Assembly (NCBI GenBank): GCA_014238065.1
Contig: JABABU010000044.1
Location: 1 to 64,000, forward strand
From: Actinomycetota bacterium
Lineage (GTDB): Bacteria > Actinomycetota > Acidimicrobiia > Acidimicrobiales > Poriferisodalaceae
Length of the DNA: 64,000 bases
Direction of reading: 5' to 3'
In this document: positions 53,555 to 61,658 of the stretch, in pieces
Layout of the letters: every line of letters starts with the position of its first letter
Position numbering within the stretch: position 1 is the first letter of the stretch
Notes under the pieces: model-generated
What the model was told of the DNA's origin: nothing
The model's input: only the letters and a program-made list of their open reading frames with translations
Databases searched by the model: none
Position numbers and translations under genes: made by a program

Positions 53555-54399
53555 ACCTGAAACCAGAGAAGTGGTCGAACCCCGAACTGAAACTGTTTCC
53601 CCACCAGGTCGGATTCACAGGACCACCGCAGGACTTCGATGCAGCGCCCACGGACTTCCTCCGCATCTCGCCGGAGACTGTCGGAGTCCATGGCCGTTTG
53701 CTGCATGTGGCCGAGTACTCACACCAGCTCAGTCAGCGAGCCGACAACTTCCATCTGCTCGATGAAGTCGTCCACTGCATGGCGAACGCAGGCGCAGACG
53801 TAGTTGGGCAAGTCGGCACGAACTGGGTACATGCCAACGGAACGGATCACGCCGACATCAAACAGTTCACCTCGGAGCTGACGGAGAGGTATGAGACCCC
53901 ATTCCACATGGCAGGAATGTGCCTCGTCGATGCATGTCACGCGCTTGATGTCGAGAAGGTCGCGCTGAACTCGGTGTACTTCTGGCCCGACTGGCGCGAC
54001 GGCGTCGTCGGGTTCCTTCGCAGCGCAGGCCTCGACGTGGTCTGGGCCGGCAACTTCGTCGACCAGGGATGGTACGCGACCCAGGAAGAGGTGAACGACA
54101 AGACCTGGATCTTTCCCGGCGAACTGGCGTTGAACTCGGTCCGCAAGGTGACACAGACGGCGTCGGATGCAGAAGCGATCCTCATCAACGGCATGCCGAA
54201 CTGGCGTCGGGCCGACGGACTCCCCCAGCGATCCGTGGTTCACGCCGCGGCCATGGAGGCCGACGTCGGGCTTCCGGTGATCGCTTCGGACTTTGCGTTG
54301 TACTGGGCCATCTATCGGAGCCTCGGTATCGGTCCGACCGGCGAGTTCGGCCAACACGGACGCTTGCTCGCAACCCTTCAGAACCTGAACGCGGCCTGA
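53551..54399 (+). CDS. Aspartate/glutamate racemase or maleate isomerase-superfamily protein lacking the usual catalytic cysteines
   Basis: A 282-residue protein with the two-domain racemase-type layout (ANAGADVVGQVGTNWVHANG, then DAEAILINGMPNWRR). In maleate isomerase, Asp/Glu racemase and arylmalonate decarboxylase two Cys (or one Cys and one Gly) occupy the GxN and ILxCTxL positions; here those read GTNW and NGMPNW, with no Cys. So it is probably not a two-base racemase; it could be a lyase or non-catalytic. GTG start overlaps the TetR stop as GTGA; the stop overlaps the sulfotransferase start by 1 nt. Confidence 0.75.
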   Translation: MNLKPEKWSNPELKLFPHQVGFTGPPQDFDAAPTDFLRISPETVGVHGRLLHVAEYSHQLSQRADNFHLLDEVVHCMANAGADVVGQVGTNWVHANGTDHADIKQFTSELTERYETPFHMAGMCLVDACHALDVEKVALNSVYFWPDWRDGVVGFLRSAGLDVVWAGNFVDQGWYATQEEVNDKTWIFPGELALNSVRKVTQTASDAEAILINGMPNWRRADGLPQRSVVHAAAMEADVGLPVIASDFALYWAIYRSLGIGPTGEFGQHGRLLATLQNLNAA

Positions 54400-55142
54400 T
54401 GTTTCTGACGCTCTGGGCGACACCCCGCTCGACATCGACAGCGTTCGAGTGGATGATGCGCCAACGCGGTGACTTCGAGTGCTTCCACGAGCCCTTCAAC
54501 GAGGTCTTCTACTACGGCGAAGACCGCCGCAGCCAACGTGACGCAGACGTCGAAGCGAAGCCCGGACACAACTTCGAATCGGTCTGGGCCGACCTCTTCA
54601 CAGCAGCAGACACCCATCCCGTCTTCATGAAAGAGTTCGCGTACTCCGTCGAAGCCGACCTGACCGACGAGCGCCTCGACAACATCACGCACCACGGGAT
54701 CCTCATCAGAGATCCGCGGCGCGTCGTGCAGGGCCTGGCCAAGTACTGGCCGGATGTCGAGTTCTTCGAGATCGGTTTCGAGGCGCTCCACGCGTTGTTC
54801 GACCGGATCAGCAACCGCGTTGGATCAGCTCCACCGGTGCTCACCTCCGAGGATCTTGTCGAGCATCCAGAGGCGGCAGCCAGAGCATTCTGTGAAGCCG
54901 TCGACATCTCGTTCGTCGAGGAATCACTCCAGTGGGAGCAAGGCGATCGAGGCGAGGTGAGCTGGTACGGCGAAGGGTCAGGGCCATGGCACGACAACCT
55001 CAGACGGAGCACTGGCATCACGAAACCGACGACGGTCTACCCCCCTCTTGAGGACACCCCGCGGCTCTACGAGTTGTATGAGCGGAGTCTTCCCTTCTAC
55101 GAGGCGCTGCTCGAGCACAGGCTGGCTGTGGACCCGACCTGA
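54399..55142 (+). CDS. PAPS-dependent sulfotransferase-family protein
   Basis: A 247-residue protein with the 5'-phosphosulfate loop TPRSTST (8-14), the PAPS-binding LIRDPRRVV region (3'-phosphate contacts), and a small helical cap; it resembles compact Sulfotransfer families. It would transfer sulfate from PAPS to a hydroxyl or amine. The ATG at 54399 overlaps the racemase stop. It is unusual to find it in the same operon as a sulfatase (46272); either the two act on different compounds or it is a hydrolase-like relative. Confidence 0.85.
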   Translation: MFLTLWATPRSTSTAFEWMMRQRGDFECFHEPFNEVFYYGEDRRSQRDADVEAKPGHNFESVWADLFTAADTHPVFMKEFAYSVEADLTDERLDNITHHGILIRDPRRVVQGLAKYWPDVEFFEIGFEALHALFDRISNRVGSAPPVLTSEDLVEHPEAAARAFCEAVDISFVEESLQWEQGDRGEVSWYGEGSGPWHDNLRRSTGITKPTTVYPPLEDTPRLYELYERSLPFYEALLEHRLAVDPT

Positions 55143-56434
55143 TGGTCACGCTCAGCCAGGACGACGAGCGAAGGCTGGCCGGCGCCGACGGCAAGCCATC
55201 ACAGTTCGCGATGGAGGTGATGGTTCGCGTCGCCGAGGCCTCCGGTGCTTCCGGGTTCACCGACGCATCGATGGCGCACATCGGGAGCTGCTTCTACACC
55301 GGTCAGGTGGGTGTCGACTTCGCCGAGTTCCTCCTCGCAGGAGGTGGTCACGTTGCCGTCCCGACGATGACGAACGTGAGCCTCATTGACGCACTCCATC
55401 CCGAGCTACGACCGGAGAGATCTGATCCGGAGGTTGTGCGCGGCGCCATGCGTCTGATGGAGATCTACGAGGCACTCGGTTGCGACGTGGTGTGGACGTG
55501 CGCGCCATATCAGCAGAACATCCGGCCAGGACTGGGTGATCAGATCGTCGCCTCCGAGTCAAACGCGGTCGCGTTTTACAACTCGGTGTGTGGAGCACGA
55601 ACCAACAAATACGGTGACTTTGTCGACATCTGCGCCGCGATCACTGGACGGGTACCCACATCGGGGCTTCACACCGACGAGGGCCGCAGAGGCAGAGTGC
55701 TGTTCCGGATCTCGAATGTTTCGCCCGATCTGATGAAAGAAGACGTCTTCCACCAGGTCCTCGGCATCGTGATCGGCCGCGGATCCGGCAAGTGTGTCCC
55801 TGTCATCGAAGGACTGCCCGACGTCATCACCGAAGACCAGTTCAAGGCCATCGGATCATCGGCCGCCACCGCAGGGTCGGTCGCGCTCTTCCACGTGGTC
55901 GGTCACACCCCGGAGGCAGCGACCCTCGACGAAGCGTTCAGAGGAGGCTCGGCCGAAACGACAGTAGAGGTGACACCTGACGTCCTGTTCGACGCATGCT
56001 CGTTGCTGAACGGCACATGCACACAACGACTCGGCGCGGTCTGCCTCGGCACCCCTCACTTCTCGGTTGCAGAGTTCGCACAGCTCGTCGCGCTCATCGA
56101 CGGCCGCCGCGTTCACCCTGATGTCAACATGTTCGTGTCGACCAGTCGCCACGTTGCATCACAGGTGGAACGCGAGGGTTGGCAATCCGTTCTGGACGAG
56201 AGTGGAGTGCAAATCGTTCTCGATACATGCACCTACTACACGCCCATCGTCGACGGCATCAGCGGCACCGTCATGACGAACTCCGCGAAATGGGCGTACT
56301 ACGCGCCGGGCATGCTCGGACTCGACGTCGCCTTCGCCAGCATGCGCGAGTGCGTCGACTCTGCCGTGCGAGGCGAAGTCACTCGCGATCCGCAGCTGTG
56401 GAGTGGCGACTTGTGGGGGGCCAACACAAGATGA
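55142..56434 (+). CDS. Aconitase X, large (catalytic) subunit
   Basis: A 430-residue AcnX (DUF521) protein, which binds a [2Fe-2S] or mononuclear Fe site and dehydrates a hydroxy acid; proven members are cis-3-hydroxy-L-proline dehydratase and archaeal phosphomevalonate dehydratase. Candidate ligand or active-site Cys are in WTCAPYQ, SVCGART and VLDTCTYYTPI. SNAVAFYNSVCGART is the most conserved segment. It shares one base with the sulfotransferase stop and is followed at once by the small subunit. Confidence 0.9.
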   Translation: MVTLSQDDERRLAGADGKPSQFAMEVMVRVAEASGASGFTDASMAHIGSCFYTGQVGVDFAEFLLAGGGHVAVPTMTNVSLIDALHPELRPERSDPEVVRGAMRLMEIYEALGCDVVWTCAPYQQNIRPGLGDQIVASESNAVAFYNSVCGARTNKYGDFVDICAAITGRVPTSGLHTDEGRRGRVLFRISNVSPDLMKEDVFHQVLGIVIGRGSGKCVPVIEGLPDVITEDQFKAIGSSAATAGSVALFHVVGHTPEAATLDEAFRGGSAETTVEVTPDVLFDACSLLNGTCTQRLGAVCLGTPHFSVAEFAQLVALIDGRRVHPDVNMFVSTSRHVASQVEREGWQSVLDESGVQIVLDTCTYYTPIVDGISGTVMTNSAKWAYYAPGMLGLDVAFASMRECVDSAVRGEVTRDPQLWSGDLWGANTR

Positions 56435-56447
56435 GGAACATGGTCAG

Positions 56448-56861
56448 ATGAGGGCGCAGGCAACGGTGCTGAACCCGGGCTCGGTCGAGGCCGAGGCGAT
56501 CGTGCTCGACGAGGAGCTGAGTTTTTGGGGCGGCTTCGACCCTGCCACCGGAACGATCCTCGACATTTCGCACCCGCAGCGCGGTGCGAGCCTCAGCGGA
56601 AAAGTGGTCGTGATGCCGGCGTCGAGAGGGTCGGCTGGCACGCCGGGCGCCCTTGGCGAGTCGTTGCGCATTGGCACGGGGCCAGCCGGCATCGTCCTGC
56701 TCGAACGCGACATCAACATCGCCGTCGGAGCCATGGTCGTCGCGTCGCTCTACGACAGCCACTGCCCCGTGGTAGTCGTGAACGAGGGTGACTACAACAC
56801 CATCGACGCTGGAGACCAGGTCATCATCTCAGCTGACGGAGTTATCTCGACGACCAGCTGA
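56448..56861 (+). CDS. Aconitase X, small (swivel) subunit
   Basis: A 137-residue DUF126/AcnX swivel domain. The EELSFWGGFDPATGTILDISHP segment and VMPASRGSAGTPG loop bring a catalytic Ser/Gly to the large subunit's site. Start ATG at 56448 has GAGGAA upstream; an in-frame extension to 56403 lies inside the large-subunit gene. The large and small subunits split as in bacterial type IIb AcnX. It ends the operon that starts at 45004. The next 154 bp (56862-57015) hold no gene. Confidence 0.9.
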   Translation: MRAQATVLNPGSVEAEAIVLDEELSFWGGFDPATGTILDISHPQRGASLSGKVVVMPASRGSAGTPGALGESLRIGTGPAGIVLLERDINIAVGAMVVASLYDSHCPVVVVNEGDYNTIDAGDQVIISADGVISTTS

Positions 56862-57015
56862 CGACGAAACCGCGTTCCTAGGCGCGCTGTCTCGGCGTCG
56901 ACTCCGAGTCCGTCACGAGAGGTCCGCCGCCAACTCCGTTCGCCTGTCGATCACCATCACCAGTGCGCTCTCGAGTTCCACGACCTGCCGACCTGAACCA
57001 GCTCTGCATCCTTTC

Positions 57016-58080
57016 TCAGAGGTAGGTACCCGCCATGGGCTCTTCGGTGCCGGGGACGCCCGGGATGCCGCCGCGTCCTCCAGATCCCTCTTGTTGACCA
57101 CGACCGAAGTCGGCGGGCACATCGCGCCCGTCGTGGAGAGTGAGCCACAGGCGAAGAAGATGTCGCTTCATCGCAGGATCGTCGTGGTCCTCGTACGACT
57201 TCCGCGAATGGAACGTCGTGTAGTTGCAAACGAACTGTATGTCGCCCGGCCTGAAATCCATTTGGAGGGCAAAGCCAGGCTCGTGGGAGATGTTGTCGAT
57301 CAGGTCGAGAAAGTCGGTCTGATCCTGCGTGAGCTGTGGGACCGCGTCGTGCCGCTGGGCCGTCTCGAGGAACGTGCGAACGTACCGGATGGCGAGATAC
57401 TCACCGTCCCAGGCGGCCAACTTCGTCGCGTAGAACGGATCTTCGCCCGGCTGCTCCTCGTTGCGGCGGTCGTAGAACCACGGGTCGAACCACATGTGGG
57501 CAAGGTCGGGACGACGAACGACAGTCTCGTTGTATGCGCTAGTGGTCGATGCGACCGAGCTCTGGCCGCCATGCTTGGCCGTTTGGAGACAGAGCAGGCC
57601 CACAACGTCAGAACTGTCGGTGTGATAGGGCAACCGCAGTCGAGTCTGATAGCCGCGGGCCCCGCTGTCGGTGCGGAAGTCGACACCCTCGTCGATGACG
57701 TGTCCGAGCAGGTGACCTCGGGCGTTCTGCGACACAGGAACCCCCAAGTGCAGGCCGAGTCCCCAGTAGGCGAACGCAGCGTCCCGTTCGGTCATCTGAT
57801 CGATCGGAAGACCCCGCATCAGCCAGAACCCTCGACCCGAGTCGAGCTCACGGGCGAGCGTTCGCATTCGGGAACTCAACATTGGCAACGGGAAGTCAGC
57901 CGCTGTCATGTCGAGCATGGCGACACCGCGCTGGTTCACCTGCGCGACCGCCGTCAAAATCTCGCTGATCTCGTCGGTGGACAGCAGTTCAACCCAGCTG
58001 TCGTCGTCCTGCAGATCTCGGCCGTACCAGGCCGCTGGATTCTCGATGACGCCCGGAAGCGATTCGGTCTGGACACTCAT
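57016..58080 (-). CDS. TauD/TfdA-family Fe(II)/2-oxoglutarate dioxygenase
   Basis: A 354-residue dioxygenase of the longer TauD type that lacks the WDNR motif. The iron triad fits H153 and D155 (YHTDSSD) and H291 (TTFHSRK); R310 is the likely 2-oxoglutarate Arg. A Gly-rich tail (GQQEGSGGRGGIPG) ends the protein. The GGGGA Shine-Dalgarno precedes the ATG. It is convergent with the AcnX operon. Similar long forms act on fungal or plant-type substrates, but no activity can be assigned. Confidence 0.88.
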   Translation of the reverse strand: MSVQTESLPGVIENPAAWYGRDLQDDDSWVELLSTDEISEILTAVAQVNQRGVAMLDMTAADFPLPMLSSRMRTLARELDSGRGFWLMRGLPIDQMTERDAAFAYWGLGLHLGVPVSQNARGHLLGHVIDEGVDFRTDSGARGYQTRLRLPYHTDSSDVVGLLCLQTAKHGGQSSVASTTSAYNETVVRRPDLAHMWFDPWFYDRRNEEQPGEDPFYATKLAAWDGEYLAIRYVRTFLETAQRHDAVPQLTQDQTDFLDLIDNISHEPGFALQMDFRPGDIQFVCNYTTFHSRKSYEDHDDPAMKRHLLRLWLTLHDGRDVPADFGRGQQEGSGGRGGIPGVPGTEEPMAGTYL

Positions 58081-58139
58081 TTTAATCCCCGTGACGCACT
58101 GTAGAGCAGCGGAGGATGAACCACAGAAATGGAACTGCT

Positions 58140-58340
58140 TCAGCGATCGCCGCGGTTGTGTGTGTTCGGCCTCGCCACCCAGTTCGGGTTCTTGGCCACC
58201 TTCTGCGACCGAGGAAGACCGGCGGTTCTCAGCGGATCACCGTCGCCGTCGTTGGCGTCGTTGTGGATTCGCTTTTTCTTCGCGTTGACCGTGCCCTTCG
58301 GAGTCGTGCGACCTGATGTTCCCTTGCGTTTCGCAGTCAT
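58140..58340 (-). CDS. Small basic hypothetical protein, 66 residues
   Basis: A short Lys/Arg-rich protein starting MTAKRKGTSGRTTPKGTV, with a KNPNWVARPN segment near the end. An AGGAG Shine-Dalgarno sits 7 nt before the ATG. There is no membrane segment; the charge suggests nucleic-acid or ribosome binding. It could instead be a CrgA-like N-terminal stub, but the membrane segments of CrgA are absent. Between 58341 and 58475 nothing else is seen. Confidence 0.55.
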   Translation of the reverse strand: MTAKRKGTSGRTTPKGTVNAKKKRIHNDANDGDGDPLRTAGLPRSQKVAKNPNWVARPNTHNRGDR

Positions 58341-58475
58341 GTCGTCTCCTGTTGTTTCGTTCGACGAACGCGTCGAACACGGATTGGTTTCGGGACGAAT
58401 CAGTCAGTCATTCCAACGACCATAGACCGAACAGCGACGTCAGGTTCGGCAAATGCACGCTGCAACAATCAGCCC

Positions 58476-58973
58476 ATGACATCGATTCGTATCGGAGACT
58501 ACTCAGATCACTCCTCCGTCGCAGAGGTCGACGCCTTCGATCCGTCGATGTGCGCAGCCGACGAGACGGATCCGATCGCTGAGGCATTCGCACGGAACGG
58601 CGACACGTTCCGATACGGCAAGACGCGTCAGGTCATCGATTCTGGGTTTGTCATGACCCCCGAGCTCAGGGAGCAACTCGACGAGATCACAGCCGGAAGC
58701 CTCGACGCAGCAACTCGACAGCCTGACAGTCCGGTACACCCAAACCAGCGAAATGTGTTCCCGCCCCGGCACGCGACGACGGGCGAGCCAGAGGCACTCG
58801 TCGAGGTGAGCCACCCACTGGTCAGAACCCATGCGCGCACCCAGGGGCGAGCATTGTTCATCGACCTCGACCGGGCGAAGCATGTCGTCCCGCTGGCGAT
58901 GGCCTTCTTGCCGAGCCTCGCTCAGTTGCAGCAGAACTCATGGACGCGAATCGGACGGCTCAGCTACCCATGA
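58476..58973 (+). pseudogene. Probable TauD/TfdA remnant, truncated
   Basis: A 165-residue reading frame. Only the stretch HPLVRTHARTQGRALFIDLDRAKHVV (residues about 113-138) resembles TauD proteins. What should follow (the distal WDN..H and the Arg) is gone: the frame ends 35 residues later (LSYP). The upstream 110 residues have no HxD motif. I read it as a decayed or recombined fragment. It overlaps the convergent crotonase by 14 nt. Confidence 0.5.
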
Positions 58974-59784
58974 ACTTCGGCTGCCGCTTTTCGACGAAGG
59001 CAGCAATTCCTTCTTTCGAATCGGCCGTGGCGGCGCAGATGTTCTGGGCGAACGTCTCGTACTCGAGCGCGTCCTCGAGCGAGCTGTTGAGCGACTTGTA
59101 GATGGCCTGCTTGGCGAGACGAATTGCTATGGGCGGACCCGACGCGAACGACGCCGCCATCTCGGTCGCCGCCGTCATGAGCTCGTCTGGTTCGACCAAC
59201 GCCGTGACGATGCCGAGTCGAAGTGCCTCGCTTGCATCGATCATCTTTCCCGACCAGATGAGCTCGGCCGCCTTGGCCGGGCCGACGATCTGCGGAAGGA
59301 AGTAGCTGCCGCCCCAGTCCGGATGCAATCCACGGCGCGAGAACGTCTGGCCGAACGAAGCAGCCGTGGATCCGACGCGGATGTCACATGCAAGAGCGAT
59401 GTTCATCCCAGCCCCGGCGGCCGGACCGTTGACCGCGGCGATGACGGGCTTTGTCGCGTAGCGCATCGCCAGCACCACGCGGTCACGCACCGGAGCGATC
59501 TTCTCGTTCAACGCATACTGCCTGCTCGCTGCATCGGCACCCGATGCACGGCCGGCGCCACCTGCTTCGTTCATTGCTTTCATGTCGCCACCTGAACAGA
59601 AGCCTCGCCCGAGGCCGGTGACGATCATCGCCCCCACGTCAGGGTCGCTGTCAGCGGTGAGCACCGCCTCGAGCAATTCCCGTCGCATGGCCGGTGAGAG
59701 CGCATTCAGCCGATCGGGCCGATTCAACGAGACAGTGGCAACCCTGTCACTGACTTCATAGACGATGTCTTCGTACTCCCGCAT
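58960..59784 (-). CDS. Enoyl-CoA hydratase/isomerase-family protein
   Basis: A 274-residue crotonase with the classical oxyanion holes RGFCSGGDMKAM and NGPAAGAGMNIAL, and the SFGQTFSRRGLHPDWGGSYFLP segment, in which Asp replaces one catalytic Glu. This form is typical of isomerases or thioester hydrolases (PaaG-like) rather than hydratases. A TACGAT -10 element is 6 nt before the ATG. It is divergent from the carnitine-dehydrogenase-like gene. Confidence 0.93.
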   Translation of the reverse strand: MREYEDIVYEVSDRVATVSLNRPDRLNALSPAMRRELLEAVLTADSDPDVGAMIVTGLGRGFCSGGDMKAMNEAGGAGRASGADAASRQYALNEKIAPVRDRVVLAMRYATKPVIAAVNGPAAGAGMNIALACDIRVGSTAASFGQTFSRRGLHPDWGGSYFLPQIVGPAKAAELIWSGKMIDASEALRLGIVTALVEPDELMTAATEMAASFASGPPIAIRLAKQAIYKSLNSSLEDALEYETFAQNICAATADSKEGIAAFVEKRQPKFMGS

Positions 59785-59790
59785 CTCTTG

Positions 59791-59796
59791 ATCGTA
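59791..59796 (-). promoter_or_regulatory. -10 hexamer for leaderless crotonase transcript
   Basis: TACGAT on the minus strand ends exactly 6 nt before the ATG at 59784, with no strong Shine-Dalgarno. Confidence 0.5.
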
Positions 59797-59913
59797 GATC
59801 TGCGATGAGCATCGAAGATCATCCGTCCCCGGTCTCAGCAGCCGACGCTGGTCAGCGACAAAGCGATCGAATATCGTGCACCGGTCGGGGTCAAGCGATT
59901 GCCGCAGGAAGAG

Positions 59914-60912
59914 ATGGTCGACACGATGCTTCGCGGATACAAAGACATTGCCCGGGTGGGGCTCGTCGGCGGCGGCGTGATCGGAACCGGCTGGGCAGTG
60001 AGATGCCTCGCCAATGGTCTGGATGTCTCGATGACCGACCCCGCTCCAGAGGCCGAGGCCAGAATCCGAGAGACCATCGCCAGGACCTGGCCGACGATGG
60101 AGCAGATCGGACTCGCCGAAGGCGCAAGCGTCGACCGGTTCAGCTTCCACCCCACCATCGAAGCTGCGGTGGACGAAGCCGACTTCGTCCACGAGAACGT
60201 TCCGGAGCGCGAAGACGTGAAAACGTCAGTGATTGCCGAGATCTCCAAACACCTCTCGGCAGAAGTGATCATCTCTTCGAGTTCCTCCGGATTACTGCCA
60301 ACCTCGATTCAGTCTGAAGCTCTCGCTCCAGAGCGAGTCATCATTGGTCACCCGTTCTCACCGCTCTACATCCTTCCCCTGGTCGAGTTGGTCGGCGGCG
60401 AGCAAACGAGCGCCGAGGCCATCGCCAAGGCCGCTGGATACTTCACACGAATCGGTATGCGGCCCCTGCACGTTCGCAACGAAATAGAGGCCTACATCGG
60501 CGACAGGCTGCAAGAAGCCCTGTGGCATGAAGCGCTCCACCTCGTCAACGACGGTATTGCCACGATGCAAGAGATCGACGCGGCAATCACCGGAGGACCA
60601 GGATTGCGGTGGGCGTTCATGGGTATCGGGATGGGTTGGCACGTTGCCGCCGGCGAAGGTGGCATGCGAGTGAACATGCAGCACTTTGCCCCGACACTCG
60701 AGCTTCCATGGACGAAGCTCAAGGCCCCTCCGTTCACGGAGCGCCTGAACGATCTGGTCGTCGAAGGCTGCGAGGCCCAGCAGGGCGATCGGCACTGGCT
60801 CGAGATGGAGCAACGTCGCGACCAGGCCCTCATCAAGATCCGGGAAGTCATCCAGGAATATTGGTATCCAGAAGACCAAGACGGCTGGCCGAAAGTCCGG
60901 GAGTTGCCATGA
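59914..60912 (+). CDS. Carnitine 3-dehydrogenase-like 3-hydroxyacyl-CoA dehydrogenase-family enzyme
   Basis: A 332-residue dehydrogenase. The NAD loop is VGLVGGGVIGTGW (15-27), the catalytic region is HPFSPLYILPLVELVGG, and the C-terminal half (GLRWAFMGIGMGWHVAAGEGGM, and a closing EYWYPEDQDGW) resembles L-carnitine dehydrogenase, which oxidises carnitine to 3-dehydrocarnitine with NAD. Another 3-hydroxy acid is possible. AGGA lies 4 nt before the ATG at 59914; MLRGYKDIARV (59926) is an alternative. It overlaps the aldolase by 4 nt. With two BBOX-like dioxygenases in the window, carnitine chemistry is likely. Confidence 0.85.
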   Translation: MVDTMLRGYKDIARVGLVGGGVIGTGWAVRCLANGLDVSMTDPAPEAEARIRETIARTWPTMEQIGLAEGASVDRFSFHPTIEAAVDEADFVHENVPEREDVKTSVIAEISKHLSAEVIISSSSSGLLPTSIQSEALAPERVIIGHPFSPLYILPLVELVGGEQTSAEAIAKAAGYFTRIGMRPLHVRNEIEAYIGDRLQEALWHEALHLVNDGIATMQEIDAAITGGPGLRWAFMGIGMGWHVAAGEGGMRVNMQHFAPTLELPWTKLKAPPFTERLNDLVVEGCEAQQGDRHWLEMEQRRDQALIKIREVIQEYWYPEDQDGWPKVRELP

Positions 60913-61643
60913 TCGACAAGAGCGAAACCGACCGAGACCTGCGTGAGGACCTCGCAGCAAGCTTCAGGCTGCTCGACAGGTACGGCATGTCCGATCTCAC
61001 CAATGGGTCAGTCGTCGCTCGCGATCCCCGAGAGCCCGACACCTTCCTGACCCATCCGCACGGGAAGTTCTTCCACGAGATGTGCGCCTCGGACTTCGTG
61101 CGAGCGGACATGGACGGCAAGCCCGTCGAGCCAGGAACACCCGTCAATTCGGCGGTGACCAGACCTGCTTCGGCGATCTTCGCAGCCCGACCTGACGTGA
61201 ACGCCGTGATCCACGCGCACGGCCACGGCGTGATGGGAGTCGCGGCCCTCGAATGCGGCCTACTCCCGCTCTGCGAAGCAGCTTTCCCCTTCTACAACGA
61301 CATTGGCTACATCGAAGGCGACTTCTACTTCGACGACCAGTACATCGCGGCGATCCCGAAGGCGCTCGCGCACCACAAGGCGCTGATCTACCGCCACCAC
61401 GCGTTCGCGGCGGTGGGCGCAAACGTCGCAGAAGCCTTCTTCTGGGCATTTCAGCTGAACGTGGCATGTGAGATCCAGATGTCCGTTCTTGCCACCAATC
61501 AGAAAGTGTTGATCCCCGAGCCCGAGGTTGCCCAGCGACACCACGATGCGTTCTTCGCCGAAGGCTGGGTAGCCGATGGTTCCATCGAGTGGCCAGGGCT
61601 TCGCAGGTCGCTCGACGCGGAAGACGCGAACTACCGTTGCTGA
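60909..61643 (+). CDS. Class II aldolase/adducin-family protein
   Basis: A 244-residue zinc aldolase-type protein. Zinc ligands H102 and H104 (VIHAHGHG) and a third in RHHAFA (H163 or H164) are visible; catalytic Glu is likely E74 in EPGTPVN. Members cleave or epimerise sugar phosphates or decarboxylate 3-oxo acids (the OtnC/YgbL-like branch). Coupled to the carnitine-dehydrogenase-like gene (ATGA), it may act on a 3-oxo product. It lies 15 nt before the PhyH gene. Confidence 0.9.
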   Translation: MIDKSETDRDLREDLAASFRLLDRYGMSDLTNGSVVARDPREPDTFLTHPHGKFFHEMCASDFVRADMDGKPVEPGTPVNSAVTRPASAIFAARPDVNAVIHAHGHGVMGVAALECGLLPLCEAAFPFYNDIGYIEGDFYFDDQYIAAIPKALAHHKALIYRHHAFAAVGANVAEAFFWAFQLNVACEIQMSVLATNQKVLIPEPEVAQRHHDAFFAEGWVADGSIEWPGLRRSLDAEDANYRC

Positions 61644-61658
61644 GAGAGGGGTTGCACG

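Noticed and set aside
59805..59913. A longer carnitine-dehydrogenase start or a separate gene at 59805.
   Set aside because: Sequence before 59914 is not like the family and no Shine-Dalgarno is seen there.
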